Source: CAZCFB01 sp964511535
Lineage (GTDB): Bacteria; Myxococcota_A; Polyangia; GCA-2747355; CAZCFB01
Assembly (NCBI GenBank): GCA_964511535.1
Contig: CAZEFW010000020.1
Span: 15,273-79,272, forward strand
DNA: 64,000 nucleotides
Reading direction: 5' to 3'
A program made the translations under genes and the position numbers. The notes beneath the pieces are model-generated. The model ran no database searches. It was given only the letters and a program-made list of their open reading frames with translations, and was not told where the DNA came from. Below are positions 32,917 to 43,172 of the stretch, one piece after another (the first letter of the stretch is position 1; every line of letters begins with the position of its first letter).

Positions 32917-34284
32917 ATGCTCGAAAAGATCGGCAACTACCGCATCCTGGAGGAGATCGGCTACGGCGGCATGGCCGTGGTGTACAAGGGGATCCAGGAG
33001 TCGCTGGGCCGCACCGTGGCCATCAAGGCCCTGCGCACCTCCATGTCAGCCGAGAAGGACGCTGTGGCCCGCTTCGAGCGCGAGGCCACGAGCATGGCCA
33101 ACTTCCAGCACGAGAACATCATCACGGTCTACGACTTCTTCCCACACCGCGGCGCGCTGTTCATCGTGATGGAGCATGTGGAGGGGGTGGATCTGTACGA
33201 CCTGCTGGAGCAATCGCCCCGGCTCCCGCCGGACATCGTCGTGATCATCGCCTTGCAGGTGGCTCGCGCCCTGGACTACGCCCACTTCGGCGGGGTCATC
33301 CACCGGGACGTCAAGCCGGCCAACATCATCCTGAGCAAGCTCGGCACGGTGAAGCTCACCGACTTCGGCATCGCCCGCCTGGGCGGCTCTGACCTGACCT
33401 GGACCGGCGTCGGCCTCGGCACCCCGGCATACATGTCCCCGGAGCAGGTCACCGGCCAGCGCCTGGACGCGCGCAGCGACATCTTCTCCCTCGGTGTGGT
33501 GATGTACCAGATGGTCACCGGCCAGAAGCCTTTCGAGGAGGACACGCAGCTGTCGGTGCTGCAGAAAGTGCGCTCGCACTCCCCCCCGGCGCCGCGCAGC
33601 ATCAACCCATCGTTGCCGCGGGAGCTGGAGCGGATCATCTCCCGCTGCATGGCCAAGGCGCCCCGGGACCGGTACGACTCGACCCAGGAGCTGATGGGGG
33701 TGCTGGAGCTGTACCTGGCGGAGCACGTGAACCTGAACTATCGCGCCAGGCTGCTGCTCTTTCTGCAGCAGAAGGGGGTGTTGAGCGAGAAGGAGCTCAA
33801 GGCCACCATGAACCCTGCCCTGCTGGGCAGCCCGGTGAGCAAGCGGCGCCGGCGGCCGCGCATGGAGATCGGGCCGGCGCTGGTGGCGCTGTCGGCAGTG
33901 GGGCTGCTGGTGGCAGTCGTGCTGGTCCTGGTGGTGGCGCTGCGGCCTGGAGTGCAGGCGCCCCCGGCCGCAGCCGCAGCCGCAGCCGCGCCGGCGGCGG
34001 CGAAGCCCATCGGTGAAGCCGTGCCTGCCAGGGTGGGAGGCAACTCCAGGCTGCGGGTGGTGGTCAACCCGTGGGCCAAGGTGGAGGTGGACGGCGTGGT
34101 GCGCGCTCTGACGCCCCTGGACCGCCCGCTGGCGCTGGCCCCGGGGGAGCACGTGGTCCGGCTGCTAAACCCGCACTACGAGACCGAGAAGCGGCGGGTC
34201 AAGCTGGAGGCGGGCAGCCTGGTCACCATCAAGGTGGAGCTGAAGCAGCGCAAGGCTGCGGCCAGCAAGGGGGAGCAAAAATGA
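32917..34284 (+). CDS. Hanks-type Ser/Thr kinase with PEGA domain
   Basis: A 455-residue transmembrane kinase. Catalytic domain (about 6-270): GYGGMAVVYKG, VAIKAL, HRDVKPANI, DFGIARL and GTPAYMSPEQ, all intact. A juxtamembrane segment and one membrane helix (about 318-343) are followed by an Ala/Pro stretch and a PEGA domain (about 378-444: VVNPWAKVEVDG, APGEHVVRLLNP). The ATG at 32917 is chosen because the kinase fold starts at once. Upstream codons add nothing recognisable. The stop overlaps the start of the LysM gene by four bases (ATGA), so kinase, LysM protein and phosphoesterase-like lipoprotein are translationally linked. Confidence 0.92.
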   Translation: MLEKIGNYRILEEIGYGGMAVVYKGIQESLGRTVAIKALRTSMSAEKDAVARFEREATSMANFQHENIITVYDFFPHRGALFIVMEHVEGVDLYDLLEQSPRLPPDIVVIIALQVARALDYAHFGGVIHRDVKPANIILSKLGTVKLTDFGIARLGGSDLTWTGVGLGTPAYMSPEQVTGQRLDARSDIFSLGVVMYQMVTGQKPFEEDTQLSVLQKVRSHSPPAPRSINPSLPRELERIISRCMAKAPRDRYDSTQELMGVLELYLAEHVNLNYRARLLLFLQQKGVLSEKELKATMNPALLGSPVSKRRRRPRMEIGPALVALSAVGLLVAVVLVLVVALRPGVQAPPAAAAAAAAPAAAKPIGEAVPARVGGNSRLRVVVNPWAKVEVDGVVRALTPLDRPLALAPGEHVVRLLNPHYETEKRRVKLEAGSLVTIKVELKQRKAAASKGEQK

Positions 34285-35198
34285 CGGGGGCGCGCGCCTG
34301 GGCCGCGCTGGCGGTGGCCTGCCTGGCGGCGTCGCCCGGGGCCGCTGGAGCCCAGGGCGTCAGCCATCGCGTCGAGAAGGGTGAGACCGCGGCCAGCATC
34401 TCCAAGGCCTACTACGGAACCGCCCGCCATGGCCGGCTGGTTTCGCTGGCCAACGGCATGTCTCCGTCGGACAAGCTGTGGGTCGGCTCCGAGGTGGTCA
34501 TCCCCACCGCGCGCCCCTACATCGTCCAGCGCCGCAGCAGCTACGAGGAGCTGGCCAGGCGCCTGCTGGGGCACAAACGCCGCTGGACCGCCTTCAGGCA
34601 GCTGAACCAAAAGGCCTCACGCCGCCGCAGGGTGTCCCGGGGGCAGCAGGTGTGGGTGCCGCATGTCTTCACCCACGAGGTGACCCGCGGCCAGAGCTGG
34701 CGGTCGATCTCCGCGCTCTTCTATGGCAGCCGACGGGGCGCCAGGAACCTGGCGCGCTACAACCTCTCGGAGGGGCGTCGGCCCAGGCCTGGCAGCTCGG
34801 TGCTGGTGCCCGCCGGCAACCTGCACCTGAGCAGCGCGGCGCTGGTTCGCCTGATCAACCACCGGATCCTCGGGCTGCGCCAGGCTGGCACCCCCGCGGT
34901 CGGGGTGGGCCGCCTCCCGCTCGTTCAAGCCCGCAAGCTGCTCCGGGACGGCGAGTTCGCCGCGGTGGCGGTGGAGCTGGTTCGCCAGCTCGCCCCCCTG
35001 CTCACCAGCGCCCGGGACCGGGCCGACGTGTTCCGTCTGCTCGGCACCGCCATGGTTGCCCTGGACCGGCCGACCCTGGCCCGCGCCTGCTTCTCCGAGA
35101 TGCTGCGGCACCAGCCGGACCTGAAGCTCGACGCCAGGACCACCTCCCCCAAGGTCAAGGAGGCCGTTCGCAAGGCGTCAGCCCGAGATCCCCGGTGA
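34281..35198 (+). CDS. Exported LysM-domain protein
   Basis: A 305-residue protein with a signal peptide (about 1-25, AAGAQG). Then come LysM-like modules: a first at about 28-75 (HRVEKGETAASISKAYYG), a weaker middle one at about 78-125 and another at about 130-178 (HEVTRGQSWRSISALFYG). LysM modules bind N-acetylglucosamine-containing glycans such as peptidoglycan. The C-terminal 100 residues are helical and TPR-like. It overlaps the PEGA kinase by four bases and the next gene by four bases (GTGA), so the three products probably work together at the cell wall. Confidence 0.85.
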   Translation: MTGARAWAALAVACLAASPGAAGAQGVSHRVEKGETAASISKAYYGTARHGRLVSLANGMSPSDKLWVGSEVVIPTARPYIVQRRSSYEELARRLLGHKRRWTAFRQLNQKASRRRRVSRGQQVWVPHVFTHEVTRGQSWRSISALFYGSRRGARNLARYNLSEGRRPRPGSSVLVPAGNLHLSSAALVRLINHRILGLRQAGTPAVGVGRLPLVQARKLLRDGEFAAVAVELVRQLAPLLTSARDRADVFRLLGTAMVALDRPTLARACFSEMLRHQPDLKLDARTTSPKVKEAVRKASARDPR

Positions 35199-36265
35199 GC
35201 CGCGCGCGCTGGTGGCTGGTGTGCGTGGCCCTGCTGGCCGGCTGTCCCCGGGCCGGCCCGGGCTCCAGCGCCGGTCGTGACACGGGGACCGAGGGCCAGG
35301 ACAGCGCCCCGACGCGCCCGGCCCCGGTGGGCTTCGAGGCCTGCGCCCGGGTGGCCCCACCCCCCGTCGACAGGGTCAAGCCCGTGACCCTGGCCGGTGT
35401 GCGGCTGGTGCTCCAGGGCGCCGTGATGCGCCCGGCGCCCCATCAGCGCGCCAGCTCCCGCCGCCTGGTGCTCGGGGTACTGGCCGATACCCGCTTCGCC
35501 GACGAGGCCAACGTCTCGCGCCTGCGGCTGCTGAGGGACCACCTCGTGTCCCTCGGCGCCCACGCCATCGTGGTTCTCGGCGGCCTGGACGCCACCTACG
35601 AGGGCACGCGGGCGCTGCTGGGCGCGCTTCACGGGCGGCTGCCCCTGCTGGCCCTGCCCGGCGACCGGGCCTCACGATCCGGCTTCTCGGGTGCGCTGGA
35701 GAACCTGGGCCAGGGGGTGGTGGACTTCACCCTGGTGCGCGCCGTGGTGCACCCGGCGGCGACCCTGGTGGGCGTCCCGGGCTACCACCTGACCCATCAC
35801 CTGCGGGCAGAGGTGCAGGGCTGCTCCTACGACCGCGAGGACCTCGCCGAGGTGGCGACCCTGGCCCTGACCCTGCCCGCGCCCAGGATCCTGCTGTCTC
35901 ATGGCCCACCCCGGGCAGAGGGCCCCGGGGCGGTGGACCGCGCCCTGGGGGGGATCAACGCCGGCGACCCGGCGCTGACGCGGCTGCTGGGGGCGGGCAA
36001 ATTCCAGTTCGGCCTGGCGGCGCACCTGCACGAAGCCGGGGGCCACGCCACCACCCTGGCAGGCGCCCCGGTGGCCCCTGGAGACAGCGCCGAAGGGCTG
36101 CTGCTCAACGTGGGCTCCGCCGACAGGGTGCCCCACGAAAACCTACGCCGCGGGACCTCCAGCGGCACCGCGGCGCTGATCACCCTGGATCACGGCATCG
36201 CGACCCATCGCGTCATCGATCTGGACGACCTCGGCAAACCTGCTGAAAAAAATAGGAATAATTGA
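35195..36265 (+). CDS. Lipoprotein with a degenerate calcineurin-like phosphoesterase fold
   Basis: A 356-residue lipoprotein starting at a GTG that overlaps the LysM stop. Lipobox ALLAGC. The body follows the order of metallophosphoesterases: a first strand with LGVLADTRFAD, then VVLGGLDATYEG, then LPGDRAS, then LLSHGPPR and LAAHLHEAGG. Compared with the family, the GD, GNHE and GHxH signatures are altered: the Asn-His pair of GNHE reads GDRA. Late histidines remain. Activity is therefore doubtful, and a binding role is possible. The signal peptide and start are convincing. The fold call rests on motif order only. Confidence 0.65.
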   Translation: MSRARWWLVCVALLAGCPRAGPGSSAGRDTGTEGQDSAPTRPAPVGFEACARVAPPPVDRVKPVTLAGVRLVLQGAVMRPAPHQRASSRRLVLGVLADTRFADEANVSRLRLLRDHLVSLGAHAIVVLGGLDATYEGTRALLGALHGRLPLLALPGDRASRSGFSGALENLGQGVVDFTLVRAVVHPAATLVGVPGYHLTHHLRAEVQGCSYDREDLAEVATLALTLPAPRILLSHGPPRAEGPGAVDRALGGINAGDPALTRLLGAGKFQFGLAAHLHEAGGHATTLAGAPVAPGDSAEGLLLNVGSADRVPHENLRRGTSSGTAALITLDHGIATHRVIDLDDLGKPAEKNRNN

Positions 36266-36310
36266 CCGGGTTTTTAGTGTGTAATACGATGCGCATGGGC
36301 GAATTTTAAC

Positions 36311-36334
36311 GAGGGCGGGACTATTCCCTCCCTC
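36311..36334. terminator. Hairpin between the phosphoesterase-like and kinase genes
   Basis: GAGGGCGGGA and TCCCTCCCTC pair with one mismatch around CTAT. There is no T tract. It may separate the kinase-LysM operon from the next kinase gene. Confidence 0.3.
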
Positions 36335-36354
36335 GCAGAGCACTACTAAACGGA

Positions 36355-38297
<1,943 letters not shown>

Positions 38298-38301
<4 letters not shown>

Positions 38302-38513
38302 GCGCCCTCCCCCTCTTCCACCTCGCCCTTTGTGAACAGAATGAACGCCATGGCAGGGCGCTTGTTGCTCTCCCGCATGGCGAACTGGATCCCGTCGAGC
38401 ACCCAGCCGGCGGCCACGTTCTCGTTGATCAGGTCCTCGAGGATGTCGTCGGTGACCGTCTGGGTCTCCACCACATGGTAGCGGGTGACCCTCCCGGGGC
38501 GCGGCTCAGCCAT
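38298..38513 (-). CDS. Small DUF4177-like protein
   Basis: A 71-residue protein with a beta-alpha-beta pattern: a first strand YHVVETQTVT, a helix DDILEDLINENVAAGW and a last strand AMAFILFTK, matching the short DUF4177 family of unknown function. It overlaps the end of hemB by eight bases (hemB is upstream on the same strand), so it is translationally coupled to hemB. It also overlaps the convergent kinase stop by four bases. The acidic tail is not part of the family core. Function unknown. Confidence 0.7.
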
Positions 38514-39480
38514 TGAGCAGCCTCGCCGCGTCCGGGGCGTGGTAGGTCAGGATCATGTCAGCGCCGGCGCGCTTGATGGATGTCAGCACCTCCATCATCA
38601 CCCGCTGGCCATCTATCCAGCCCCGCTGCGCGGCGGCGTGGATCATGGCGTACTCGCCCGACACGTTGTAGGCCGCCACCGGCAGGTCGAACTCCTCGCG
38701 CACCCGCCAGATGACGTCGAGGTAGGACAGCGCCGGCTTGACCATCACCATGTCCGCCCCCTCCTGCACGTCCAGCTCCACCTCGCGCATGGCCTCGCGG
38801 GCGTTGGGGGGATCCATCTGGTAGCCGCGCCGGTCGCCGAACTGCGGCGCGCTCTCCGCCGCCTCCCGGAACGGCCCGTAGAACGCCGAGGCGTACTTGG
38901 CCGAGTAGGCCAGCAGGGCCACCTTGTCGAACCCCTCCTCGTCCAGCGTCTCGCGGATGAAGCCGACCCGGCCGTCCATCATGTCCGAGGGCGCCACCAC
39001 GTCGGCCCCTGCCCTGGCGTGGCTCAGGGCCATCTCCCCCAGCAGCTCCAGGGTCGCGTCGTTGTCCACGTCCCCCTTGTCGATCATGCCGCAGTGGCCA
39101 TGGTCGGTGTATTCGCAGAGGCAGACGTCGGTCATCACCACCAGCTCGGGGTGCTTCTGCTTGATGGTCTTGATGGCGCGCTGTACCACGCCGTCCTTGC
39201 GCAGCGCCTCCCGGCCCAGGGGATCCTTCTTGTCCGGGATGCCGAACAGGATGACCGCCGGGATCTGTAGCGCCGCGACCTCGTCGATGGCCTCGCCGAG
39301 CCGGTCCACCGAGTAGCGGAACTGCCCCGGCATGGCGCCGATCTCGTTGCTGATGTTCTTGCCCTCCTCGACGAAGAGGGGGTAGATGAAATCGTCCACC
39401 GAGACCTTCGTCTCACGCACGAGGCGCCTGAGGCCCTCGCTGCTGCGGCTGCGCCTGCCACGGTATTCCGGAAACTGCAT
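38506..39480 (-). CDS. hemB: Delta-aminolevulinic acid dehydratase (porphobilinogen synthase)
   Basis: Condenses two molecules of 5-aminolevulinate into porphobilinogen in tetrapyrrole synthesis (cytosol). At 324 residues it is standard length. The metal-binding cysteines Cys120, Cys122 and Cys130 are present in DVCLCEYTDHGHC, marking the zinc-dependent type. The two Schiff-base lysines are Lys195 (YSAKYAS) and Lys248 (MVKPA). A perfect Shine-Dalgarno sequence, AAGGAGGTGACC, stands just before the ATG. The downstream DUF4177-like gene overlaps its stop. Identity is firm. Confidence 0.97.
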   Translation of the reverse strand: MQFPEYRGRRSRSSEGLRRLVRETKVSVDDFIYPLFVEEGKNISNEIGAMPGQFRYSVDRLGEAIDEVAALQIPAVILFGIPDKKDPLGREALRKDGVVQRAIKTIKQKHPELVVMTDVCLCEYTDHGHCGMIDKGDVDNDATLELLGEMALSHARAGADVVAPSDMMDGRVGFIRETLDEEGFDKVALLAYSAKYASAFYGPFREAAESAPQFGDRRGYQMDPPNAREAMREVELDVQEGADMVMVKPALSYLDVIWRVREEFDLPVAAYNVSGEYAMIHAAAQRGWIDGQRVMMEVLTSIKRAGADMILTYHAPDAARLLNG

Positions 39481-39522
39481 CGGTCACCTCCTTGGGTACC
39501 TGAACTGAATATGGGGTTCCCC

Positions 39523-39545
39523 CCTGTTCCTCAACAGGTTTTTTT
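39523..39545 (+). terminator. Intrinsic terminator upstream of the patatin gene
   Basis: CCTGTT-CCTC-AACAGG forms a perfect 6-bp stem followed at once by seven T on the plus strand. It lies between the divergent hemB and patatin starts and upstream of the likely patatin promoter. It could only stop plus-strand read-through running antisense to hemB, or a short leader transcript. Confidence 0.6.
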
Positions 39546-39553
39546 GGACTCCC

Positions 39554-39583
39554 GGGACAATTATGTAAAAATTCGCATATACT
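39554..39583 (+). promoter_or_regulatory. Possible promoter of the patatin gene
   Basis: GGGACA (39554-39559) and TATACT (39578-39583) are 18 bases apart and 32 bases ahead of the ATG at 39615. The -10 matches five of six consensus positions and the -35 four of six. CGGGAG lies between them and the start. Confidence 0.4.
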
Positions 39584-39614
39584 TAACTCGCCTTCGGGAG
39601 ATCCGCACCGCAAC

Positions 39615-41159
39615 ATGCGCCTGGTCATCACAATCCTGTACCTGGTCACTCCTGGCAGGGATGCCGAGACCCGCCAGGAGTTGGAGGGCGTGGGGGGCAG
39701 AGCCCGGCGGGGCGCCAGAGGCCGGGACTGGATGGTGGTGAGCTACGGCGGGGTCTCCTACCAGCTGCGCATCGCCAACACCATCCACGAGGCCCTGCAG
39801 CTGCTGGAGGACCAGTACTTCAACTTCGTGGTTGTGGACAACCGCTCCCCCTCCAGCGAGGTGCAGGCCCGCCGGGGCGACGACTGCTTCGCCGACACCC
39901 TGGCGCGAGAGTTCATGCACCGGGTGCACTACTCGGCCGACCCGGAGCGCATGTACCCCAAGGCCCGCATCATCGCGGTGCTCGACCCGGGCGAGTGCCT
40001 CGCCGACCAGGCCTTCGAGCTGGGCAAGCTGGACATCGGCGGCTACGTGGTCAACCCGTTCGACGGGTCGCTCTTCGATCTCTTCTCGGCGGTGGGGGCA
40101 AAGGCGGAGCCGGGGCGGACCGCCATGTGCCTTGCCGGCGGCGGGGTGGAGGGGTTCCTGTTTGAGATGGGGGTCTGCATGGCGCTCAACGCCCACCTGC
40201 AGAACGCCACCGTATCGGACTTCGACATCTTCACTGGCATCAGCGCGGGGGCCATCCTGGCCGCCTTCCTGGCCAACGGCGTGCCGCCCGAGCTGATGCA
40301 CGCCGCCATGAACGGGCCGGTGGACGCGGAGCACGGCGTCTACCCCATCAAGCCAGGGGACATCTTCGATCCGGGCTACAAGGAGTACGGCAGCCGGGTG
40401 TTCGGTTTCGGCAAGAAGATGGCCTGGCCCAGCGCCACGGTGATGTTCTCCAACCTGCTCAAGACGGTGCCGGTGGGCTTCTTCCGCGGCGAGGGGATCC
40501 GCCGCTGGGTCGAGAAGAACCTGGACCACCCGGGGCGCACCAACGACTTCCGCGAGCTGGACCGCGAGCTGTATATCGGCGCCACCGACCAGGACAGCTC
40601 GGACCACGTGATCTTCGGCCACGGCGTGTGGCGGGACGTGCCCATCAGCCAGGCGGTGCGGGCCAGCACGGCGCTGACGCCCTTCTTCGTGCCTGAGCTG
40701 ATCCGCGGGCGCTACTTCGTCGACGGCCAGTACACCCGCACGTCAAACTTCCACTTCGCCATCGAGCGCGGCGCGCGGCTGGTGCTCGTGCTCGACCCGC
40801 TCATCCCGTTCAAGGTGGACCAGCCGGGCTACGTCAAGGCCAAGGGGGGCGTGTTCGCCAGCCTCCAGGGGCTCAAGTCGGTGATCCACACCCGGTTCAT
40901 GCACTCCATCAAGAACGCCGCCGAGACCCACCCGGAGGTGGACTTCGTGCTGTTCAAGCCCGAGGCGGAGGACATGAAGCTGATGAGCGGCTCGCCGATG
41001 AAGTACCGGATCCGCACGGAGATCGTCAACGCCGCCTACCGCTGCACCGTCAAGAAGCTGCAGAAGGACTTCGAGATCCTGGCGGGCACCTTCGCCAAGC
41101 ATGGCCTGCGGCTGCAGCGCTACCCCCGGCTCAAGAGCAAGCACACGGCGATCTTTTAG
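39615..41159 (+). CDS. Patatin-like phospholipase with an N-terminal receiver-like domain
   Basis: A 514-residue protein. The patatin domain (about 165-390) has the oxyanion-hole loop LAGGGVEGF, the nucleophile elbow GISAGA and the catalytic aspartate in FVDGQY, so the Ser-Asp dyad of this lipid acyl hydrolase is complete. The N-terminal 160 residues resemble a response-regulator receiver: a strand ending FVVVDNR with a central aspartate, then ARIIAVLDPGE and DIGGYVVNPFD, where the usual conserved lysine position reads Asn. The receiver is thus probably not phosphorylated in the normal way. No signal peptide is seen, so it is cytosolic or membrane-peripheral. It overlaps the convergent NHL lipoprotein stop by four bases. 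Confidence 0.82.
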   Translation: MRLVITILYLVTPGRDAETRQELEGVGGRARRGARGRDWMVVSYGGVSYQLRIANTIHEALQLLEDQYFNFVVVDNRSPSSEVQARRGDDCFADTLAREFMHRVHYSADPERMYPKARIIAVLDPGECLADQAFELGKLDIGGYVVNPFDGSLFDLFSAVGAKAEPGRTAMCLAGGGVEGFLFEMGVCMALNAHLQNATVSDFDIFTGISAGAILAAFLANGVPPELMHAAMNGPVDAEHGVYPIKPGDIFDPGYKEYGSRVFGFGKKMAWPSATVMFSNLLKTVPVGFFRGEGIRRWVEKNLDHPGRTNDFRELDRELYIGATDQDSSDHVIFGHGVWRDVPISQAVRASTALTPFFVPELIRGRYFVDGQYTRTSNFHFAIERGARLVLVLDPLIPFKVDQPGYVKAKGGVFASLQGLKSVIHTRFMHSIKNAAETHPEVDFVLFKPEAEDMKLMSGSPMKYRIRTEIVNAAYRCTVKKLQKDFEILAGTFAKHGLRLQRYPRLKSKHTAIF

Positions 41160-43099
41160 GGCTTGATCAGCCGCACCCGGTGGTTGTTGGTGTCCGCGAC
41201 GTAGATCCGCCCCGCCTTGCCCACGGCGATGCCCATGGGGTTGTTCATCCGGGCCTTGGCCGCCTGGCCGTCGAGGAAGCCCTGCAGGCCGCTGCCCGCG
41301 ATGGTGGTGACCTGCCCCTTGTCGATCTTGCGGATGCGATGGTTCAGGCTGTCGGCCACGTAGACCACGCCGGCGCTGTCCACGGCCACGTCGGAGGGGA
41401 AGCTGAACATGGCCCCGGCCGCGGCCCCGTCCTTGTGCCCTGCCCCGCCGTTGCCGGCGAAGGTGGACACCTTGGTGCCTGACAGCAGCCTGATGCGGTG
41501 GTTGCTTCGGTCGGCGATATACACGTCGCCCTTTGGACCCACGGCCAGGCCGTAGGGGGCGCTGAAGGTGGCCGAGTGGATCGATCCATCGAGGTGCCCC
41601 ACCTGGCCGCTGCCCGCCGCGCCTGCCACGATCCCGCCAGAGATGACCCGGATTCGATGGTTGCCCGTGTCCGAGACGTAGATCTTTCCCGAGTTATGGT
41701 CGATGGCGATACCCCGGGGGATGGAGAACTGGGCCTTGGCCAGGGGACCATTGGCGTACCCCTTGCCGCCGCAGGCGAAGCACTTGCCCTTGCCGGAGAT
41801 GCCAGGCACGGCGGTGAGGATCCTGGAGAAGCTGTCGCACGAGGTGAAGTACAGGTTCCCCGACGAGCTGGCGGCCAGCGCCCCGTTTTGCAGCAGGAAA
41901 TCGCCGCAGTTGCAGACGGCGCACCCGGACTGGTGCACCGCTGAGGTGACCTTGCCCTGGTAGACCCGGGCCACCCGGCTCTTGGTCCAGCTGCTCACAT
42001 AGACCCGGTCGAGGCTATCCACGGCGATGCCGCGCGGGCTGCTGAAGGTCGCTGACAGGGCTGGACCGTTGAGGAAGCCCTTGGCGCCGGAGCCGGCCAG
42101 GGTGACCAGGCACCCCTTGCCCGCCGAGAAGCTGGAGGTGCTCACCGTGGGGTCGCACACCTTGCAGCTGTTGAGCGGGTCGGCGGCCCCGGTGGCGTAG
42201 CACTTGCCGCCGATGACGCAGTTACCCGCCTTGAGCGTGTTGATGCAGCCGCCGGCGCCTGGCCCCTTGCCGGTGCAGACGTCCGTGGTGCAGGTCAACG
42301 CGTCGTCGCAGGAGTACGGCTTGCCCCCGCAGACCCCGGCGGCGCATGTGTCGCCGGAGGTGCACAGGTTGTTGTCGTCGCACTTGGTGCCGGTGACCGC
42401 CGTCCAGGCGCCGGTGGACTTGGCCGGGTCGCAGCTCTCGCAGGTGTTTTTGGGGTTGAGGAACTTGGCAGACACGCAGGTCTTGCTGATCAGGCAGTAG
42501 TTGGCCAGCAAGGTGTTGGTGCAGCCGCCTCCGTCGCCGCACTTGTCGGCGGTGCAGGCCAGCTTGTCGTCGCAGCTCGCCGCGCCGGAGCATGGGCCCT
42601 TGTCAGGGGCGGGGAGGTCCGGCGCGATGAGGTCAGGCAGCGGCAGGTCCGGCTGGCTCTGGTCCGGCTGGCCCCGGTCCGCGCTCAGGTCAGGGCCGCG
42701 TAGGTCGGGCGTGGCCGCGTCGAGGGGGCTGCCGTCCCGCCCGGCGTCAGGGCTCCCGGTCAGGGGCTGGCACTTGCCTGCCTTGCAGTAGACGCTGGCG
42801 CACTCCTCGTTGTGACGGCAGGTGCCGCCCTGGGGCAAGATGCCGGCCACGCACACGCCGCCGGAGCAGTTGAAGCTCCGGCACTGGCCGTTGCCGCTGC
42901 ACGGTTCTCCGTTGAACCCGGGGTTGGGGGACATGCAGACGCCGTGGTGACACACATGGTCTGCGCAGTCGGAGCTCTGGCTGCACGGCTGGTTGACGCT
43001 CTTCTTGTCGGCCGGCTCGGAGCAAGCCGCGGCCAGCGCCAGGGCGAACAGCAGCGCAACGCCGGCCCGGTGGGTCTCGCCAGTGGAGGCGTGAGGCAT
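41156..43099 (-). CDS. Lipoprotein with Cys-rich modules and NHL-repeat propeller
   Basis: A 647-residue predicted lipoprotein (lipobox LAAAC). Residues 30-115 and about 165-330 are Cys-rich, with short modules such as CSQSSDCADHVCHHGVC and CDDKLACTADKC. Between them is a Pro/Asp/Leu linker (repeated PDL and PDQ). The C-terminal 310 residues contain five or six NHL repeats, each with a core like SIPRGIAIDHNSGKIYVSD followed by TGNHRIRVI, forming a beta-propeller that usually binds proteins. The mix suggests a surface-displayed binding protein. AAAGGA lies about ten bases before the ATG. It overlaps the patatin gene end by four bases. Confidence 0.82.
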   Translation of the reverse strand: MPHASTGETHRAGVALLFALALAAACSEPADKKSVNQPCSQSSDCADHVCHHGVCMSPNPGFNGEPCSGNGQCRSFNCSGGVCVAGILPQGGTCRHNEECASVYCKAGKCQPLTGSPDAGRDGSPLDAATPDLRGPDLSADRGQPDQSQPDLPLPDLIAPDLPAPDKGPCSGAASCDDKLACTADKCGDGGGCTNTLLANYCLISKTCVSAKFLNPKNTCESCDPAKSTGAWTAVTGTKCDDNNLCTSGDTCAAGVCGGKPYSCDDALTCTTDVCTGKGPGAGGCINTLKAGNCVIGGKCYATGAADPLNSCKVCDPTVSTSSFSAGKGCLVTLAGSGAKGFLNGPALSATFSSPRGIAVDSLDRVYVSSWTKSRVARVYQGKVTSAVHQSGCAVCNCGDFLLQNGALAASSSGNLYFTSCDSFSRILTAVPGISGKGKCFACGGKGYANGPLAKAQFSIPRGIAIDHNSGKIYVSDTGNHRIRVISGGIVAGAAGSGQVGHLDGSIHSATFSAPYGLAVGPKGDVYIADRSNHRIRLLSGTKVSTFAGNGGAGHKDGAAAGAMFSFPSDVAVDSAGVVYVADSLNHRIRKIDKGQVTTIAGSGLQGFLDGQAAKARMNNPMGIAVGKAGRIYVADTNNHRVRLIKP

Positions 43100-43172
43100 G
43101 GTCGAGTGGGTCCTTTATGTGGTCTGCTTTGTTCCCCTTAGCCTAGCTCGCCAGGGGGCCGGCGCCAGCGGG

